The notes under the pieces are model-generated. The model saw only the letters and a list, made by a program, of their open reading frames with translations, was not told where the DNA came from and searched no databases. 16,769 nt of DNA, from positions 1 to 16,769 of the forward strand of contig DATILI010000061.1 in assembly GCA_035476635.1 (NCBI GenBank), read 5' to 3'. This DNA comes from DATILI01 sp035476635. Its GTDB lineage: Bacteria; Pseudomonadota; Gammaproteobacteria; Burkholderiales; Burkholderiaceae_C. The position numbers were made by a program, and so were the translations under genes. Shown here piece by piece: positions 15,692 through 16,769 of the stretch; positions within the stretch are counted from its first letter, which is position 1, and every line of letters starts with the position of its first letter.

Positions 15692-15709
15692 GTGACATCA
15701 CTGTGACAA
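15692..15709 (-). promoter_or_regulatory. Pho box upstream of pstS
   Basis: On the minus strand this reads TTGTCAC-AGTG-ATGTCAC: two seven-base repeats with an exact 11-base period, matching the PhoB site pattern (CTGTCAT, four bases, CTGTCAT). It lies 52 bases before the pstS start codon. Confidence 0.85.
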
Positions 15710-15730
15710 ACCGGGAATTGCAATAATTTT

Positions 15731-15770
15731 CGTCACAGTCTTGTCATTTCATTGACATTTTCTCGTCATG
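15731..15770 (+). promoter_or_regulatory. Tandem Pho box array (four repeats) upstream of the FAS1 lipoprotein gene
   Basis: Four seven-base repeats start at 15731 (CGTCACA), 15742 (TGTCATT), 15753 (TGACATT) and 15764 (CGTCATG), each separated by four bases, so the period is exactly 11. They match the PhoB half-site CTGTCAT, with the third the weakest. They equal two adjacent Pho boxes, oriented toward the gene at 15824. CATACC at 15780-15785, about 10 bases downstream, is a possible weak -10. Distinct from the single box facing pstS, 21 bases away. Confidence 0.75.
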
Positions 15771-15823
15771 GCGACGACACATACCCAGCCTAGCCTTGCG
15801 GCTTTTGACTTGGAGAGAAAACC

Positions 15824-16318
15824 ATGCAAACCGCCGCCGCGAAACGCCGCTTCCTGTATCTTGCCGCCCTCTCCTTCGCCCTGGTTGGCTGCGCAAGTAC
15901 CACTCCAACACCGGTTTCCGTGGCTGAAACCATTGCCGCAACGCCGTCGCTGAGCACGCTCAACGGCCTGGTGGCCAAGGCCGGGCTGACCGACACCCTC
16001 AAGGCGGCCGGTCCTTATACCGTTTTTGCCCCGTCCGACGATGCCTTCAAGGCCGTTTCGCCCAAGACCCTGGACGATCTGGCTAGGAACCCGGAACAGC
16101 TCAAGGCGCTCCTCACCTACCACATGCTGCCGGCCAAGCTCACTTCCGCCGATATCAGGAACAGCAGCGCCAAGACGGTCCACGGCGCCAACCTGGCGCT
16201 TTCCAAGGCGGGCCAATACGTGACCGTGGAAGAAGCCATGGTGCAGACCGCCGACATTGCCTCCACCAACGGCGTGGTGCACCTGGTCGACCGCGTGCTG
16301 ATGCCGCCGCGCCGCTGA
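15824..16318 (+). CDS. FAS1 (fasciclin-domain) lipoprotein
   Basis: A 164-residue secreted protein. A lipoprotein signal peptide (basic KRR at 7-9, hydrophobic 10-22) ends in the lipobox ALVGC with Cys23 as the lipid-bearing residue. Ala24 follows, with no Asp at +2, so an outer-membrane location is likely. A single FAS1 domain fills the rest: H1 motif TVFAPSDDAF (66-75), TYHML around Tyr99-His100, and H2 motif NGVVHLVDRVLMP (149-161). FAS1 domains are adhesion or ligand-binding modules; the exact role of bacterial single-domain forms is mostly unknown. The ATG follows GGAG (15812-15815) by eight bases. The four-repeat Pho box array upstream suggests PhoB control. Its stop shares a base with the next gene's start, so the two form an operon. 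Confidence 0.92.
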   Translation: MQTAAAKRRFLYLAALSFALVGCASTTPTPVSVAETIAATPSLSTLNGLVAKAGLTDTLKAAGPYTVFAPSDDAFKAVSPKTLDDLARNPEQLKALLTYHMLPAKLTSADIRNSSAKTVHGANLALSKAGQYVTVEEAMVQTADIASTNGVVHLVDRVLMPPRR

Positions 16319-16769
16319 TGCGACGCCGCTTTCTACAGGCGACTGCGGGCCTGGCCTGCTTCATCGCTGCCGGCGCGTGGGCGCAAACCAGTCGGCACGG
16401 CGGCAGCACGCGCGGGCTCACGGTTGCCCAGGTCATCGACACCTCGGCTGGCCAGCAAGACGTCTCGCGCGACTTCCTGATCGGCGCGCGCGCCGCCTGG
16501 CAAGACATCAATGCCCGCGGCGGTGTGCGCGGCCGGGCCGCGCAACACCAGGTGCTGGAAGTGGACGCCAGCCCCGCCAGCCTGCGCGCCGCGCTGGACG
16601 CCGTGCGGGACAACCTCGGCTGCGTAGCGCTGTCCGGCTCCGCAGGCGACCTGGTGGCCACCCAACTGGTGTTGCAGCTGCAGCAGCAGCGCCTGGAAAT
16701 CGCGCATGCCGCGCCCTGGCTGCAAAACTCCAGCCTGCAGGCGGACGCGCAAACCTTTGCCATCTTCGC
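16318..16769 (+). CDS. Type I periplasmic binding protein, Peripla_BP_6-like (3' end missing)
   Basis: The first 150 codons of an exported protein, cut by the window edge. The N-terminus MRRRFLQATAG fits the twin-arginine pattern RRxFL, with probable cleavage at AWA|Q (22/23), so Tat export is likely. The mature start, LTVAQVIDTSAGQQDVSRDF, LIGARAAWQDINARGGVRGR (54-73) and VALSGSAGDLVATQL, follows the first Rossmann-like lobe of branched-chain-amino-acid-type (LivJ-like) binding proteins. The ligand cannot be told. It could serve an ABC importer or a sensor. Start and preceding stop overlap (TGATG), so it is translated with the FAS1 lipoprotein and shares its Pho-box promoter. Confidence 0.75.
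   Translation, partial: MRRRFLQATAGLACFIAAGAWAQTSRHGGSTRGLTVAQVIDTSAGQQDVSRDFLIGARAAWQDINARGGVRGRAAQHQVLEVDASPASLRAALDAVRDNLGCVALSGSAGDLVATQLVLQLQQQRLEIAHAAPWLQNSSLQADAQTFAIF

Overview
The window is compact, GC-rich chromosomal DNA that looks like a betaproteobacterium of the order Burkholderiales, most probably Comamonadaceae-like. This rests on the gene order (AddB-like nuclease / trxA / rho / type B L31; pstSCAB-phoU-phoB-phoR), the protein sequences and the codon use; no rRNA gene is present to fix the taxon. Almost every base is coding, and no stretch over about 200 bases lacks a gene. I see no tRNA, rRNA, CRISPR array, insertion sequence or prophage.

Layout. (1) 1-2345, minus: the N-terminal 781 residues of an AddB-like PD-(D/E)XK recombination nuclease, cut by the window edge and divergent from trxA. 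(2) 2433-4227, plus: thioredoxin, a hairpin terminator, then transcription terminator Rho with a 5' leader of about 136 nt that carries a hairpin and a C-rich, G-poor stretch. (3) 4235-5317, minus: a YdgJ-like Gfo/Idh/MocA oxidoreductase, divergent from the type B ribosomal protein L31 gene (5441-5704), which ends in a clear terminator. (4) 5803-8907, plus: a two-gene unit of a polytopic GT-C/ArnT-like membrane protein and a MATE/MOP-family exporter, joined with no intervening base (TAGATG). (5) 8861-15639, minus: a complete phosphate regulon locus, pstS-pstC-pstA-pstB-phoU-phoB-phoR, read right to left, with a Pho box in front of pstS. phoR runs 47 bases into the end of the convergent MATE gene. 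(6) 15824 to the window end, plus: a FAS1 (fasciclin-domain) lipoprotein whose stop codon overlaps the start of a type I periplasmic binding protein with a Tat-like signal, cut by the window edge.

How the parts work together. PstS captures periplasmic phosphate, PstC and PstA form the channel and PstB hydrolyses ATP. PhoU couples transport state to the PhoR kinase, and PhoR controls PhoB, which binds Pho boxes. The 184-base gap between pstS and the FAS1 gene holds two sets of PhoB-type repeats: one two-repeat box facing pstS, and a four-repeat array with exact 11-base period facing the FAS1 gene. The array is the most interesting signal in the window. It predicts that the FAS1 lipoprotein and the binding protein behind it are PhoB-controlled members of the phosphate-starvation response. 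I found no wholly new system; the best leads are this Pho-linked FAS1/binding-protein operon, the GT-C/MATE pair and the rho leader.
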